Of a stretch of 17,414 bases of DNA, positions 17,014 through 17,414 are shown piece after piece. The translations under genes and the position numbers were made by a program. The notes beneath the pieces are model-generated. The model made no database searches. It was not told the DNA's origin and saw only the letters and a program-made list of their open reading frames with translations. The DNA comes from Flammeovirgaceae bacterium. Its GTDB lineage: Bacteria > Bacteroidota > Bacteroidia > Cytophagales > Cyclobacteriaceae. Position 1 is the first letter of the stretch; each line of letters starts with the position of its first letter. The DNA lies in assembly GCA_016709845.1 (NCBI GenBank), contig JADJMA010000041.1, forward strand, positions 1 through 17,414, written 5' to 3'.

Positions 17014-17414
17014 ATGAACACAAACGACATCAAAGTAATTTATAGAAGATTAAAAGCCCGCGAGCTCAACTTAATCATGTTTCAAGAGGTGGGCGTTTAT
17101 CTACTCCGAAACCCCAACATTATCAACTTTATAAAGATGGTACTCGGGCTACGTTGGAGGCCGATCCAGATGCACTGTGGAAAAAATAAAGAAACACTTA
17201 CGGGATATTCCGTGCACGTTGAGCCGGTGGCCGTTTGGGAGATTACAAATGGCGTCATTAAACTGTCCAAGCGCGGCTGCTTCCACTTTTGTTACCCAGC
17301 TGGAAATAAGTCCGCTCCATAGTTAACGATAAGTACCGGGTTAGCGAGCTAATACTTTTGAGGTTCTCGTAAAGTTTTTCAGAAATCGACGATGGAACCA
17401 TTGATTTATTGAGC
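17014..17414 (+). CDS. FkbM-family methyltransferase, N-terminal part, cut by right window edge
   Basis: The ATG at 17014 abuts the preceding stop, so the two genes are translationally linked. After correction the sequence reads NPNIINF, KDGTRATLEADPDAL, KIKKHLRDIP, EPVAVWD, KLSKRGCSTFVTQLEISP, VNDKYRVSE and FSEIDDGTIDLLS. The EADPD segment is the acidic residue that binds S-adenosylmethionine ribose, and the closing IDLLS leads into the conserved FkbM catalytic region beyond the edge. FkbM enzymes O-methylate sugars or small molecules; in this cluster methylation of a glycan hydroxyl is likely. Breaks are near 17135, 17165, 17200, 17225, 17280, 17315 and 17360. The assignment rests on a partial, heavily broken sequence. 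Confidence 0.75.

Noticed and set aside
1..17414. tRNA, rRNA, CRISPR array or insertion sequence
   Set aside because: I looked for cloverleaf patterns, regularly spaced repeats, transposase motifs and terminal inverted repeats and saw none.

Overview
The window looks like chromosomal DNA from a Bacteroidota bacterium, most likely of the order Cytophagales (inferred from protein families, not from a marker search). Indicators are a DUF1972-type glycosyltransferase, CarboxypepD_reg-like domains ending in the SusC-style SDVAQLSEVV motif, an ECF sigma factor beside a TonB-C-terminal membrane protein, and the cysteine-rich PheS variant. The most important technical point is that almost every gene is split by single-base insertions or deletions, many in A, T or G runs. 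Conserved motifs continue across each break in another frame, and the essential gene pheS is among those hit. I read this as uncorrected long-read error, not gene decay, and annotate whole genes across the breaks. Boundaries at broken ends are approximate.

Layout. (1) Positions 1-397, minus strand: the start of an O-antigen ligase/polymerase-like membrane protein that runs off the left edge. (2) Positions 470-8654, plus strand: a tightly packed run of eight genes with overlaps or gaps of about 20 bases or less. They are a DUF1972 glycosyltransferase, a second O-antigen ligase-like protein, a polyprenyl glycosylphosphotransferase, a WecA/MraY-type sugar-1-phosphate transferase, pheS, a DegT-family sugar aminotransferase, a 3-hydroxyacyl-CoA dehydrogenase, and a small lipoprotein with a degenerate Rieske-like domain. 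The first four, with the aminotransferase, form a surface polysaccharide assembly group. The rest appear to be co-transcribed housekeeping genes. (3) Positions 8651-10100, minus: an APC-family amino acid permease whose stop overlaps the lipoprotein stop.

(4) Positions 10217-12135, minus: an ECF sigma factor and, overlapping it, a one-TM anti-sigma-like protein carrying CarboxypepD_reg and TonB C-terminal domains. Divergent from this pair, at 12231-14108, is a secreted YfbK-like von Willebrand A protein that begins with the same CarboxypepD_reg domain. The three genes look like one envelope signalling module. A clear intrinsic terminator follows at 14123-14162.

(5) Positions 14315-17414, plus: a second glycan cluster with a WaaE/KdtX-like family 2 glycosyltransferase, a family 9 (heptosyltransferase-like) enzyme, another family 2 enzyme, and the start of an FkbM methyltransferase leaving the right edge. 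It resembles a lipopolysaccharide core biosynthesis group. I found no tRNA, rRNA, CRISPR array or insertion sequence. I see no clearly novel system. The sigma/anti-sigma-TonB/VWA module and the Rieske-like lipoprotein are the parts most worth following.
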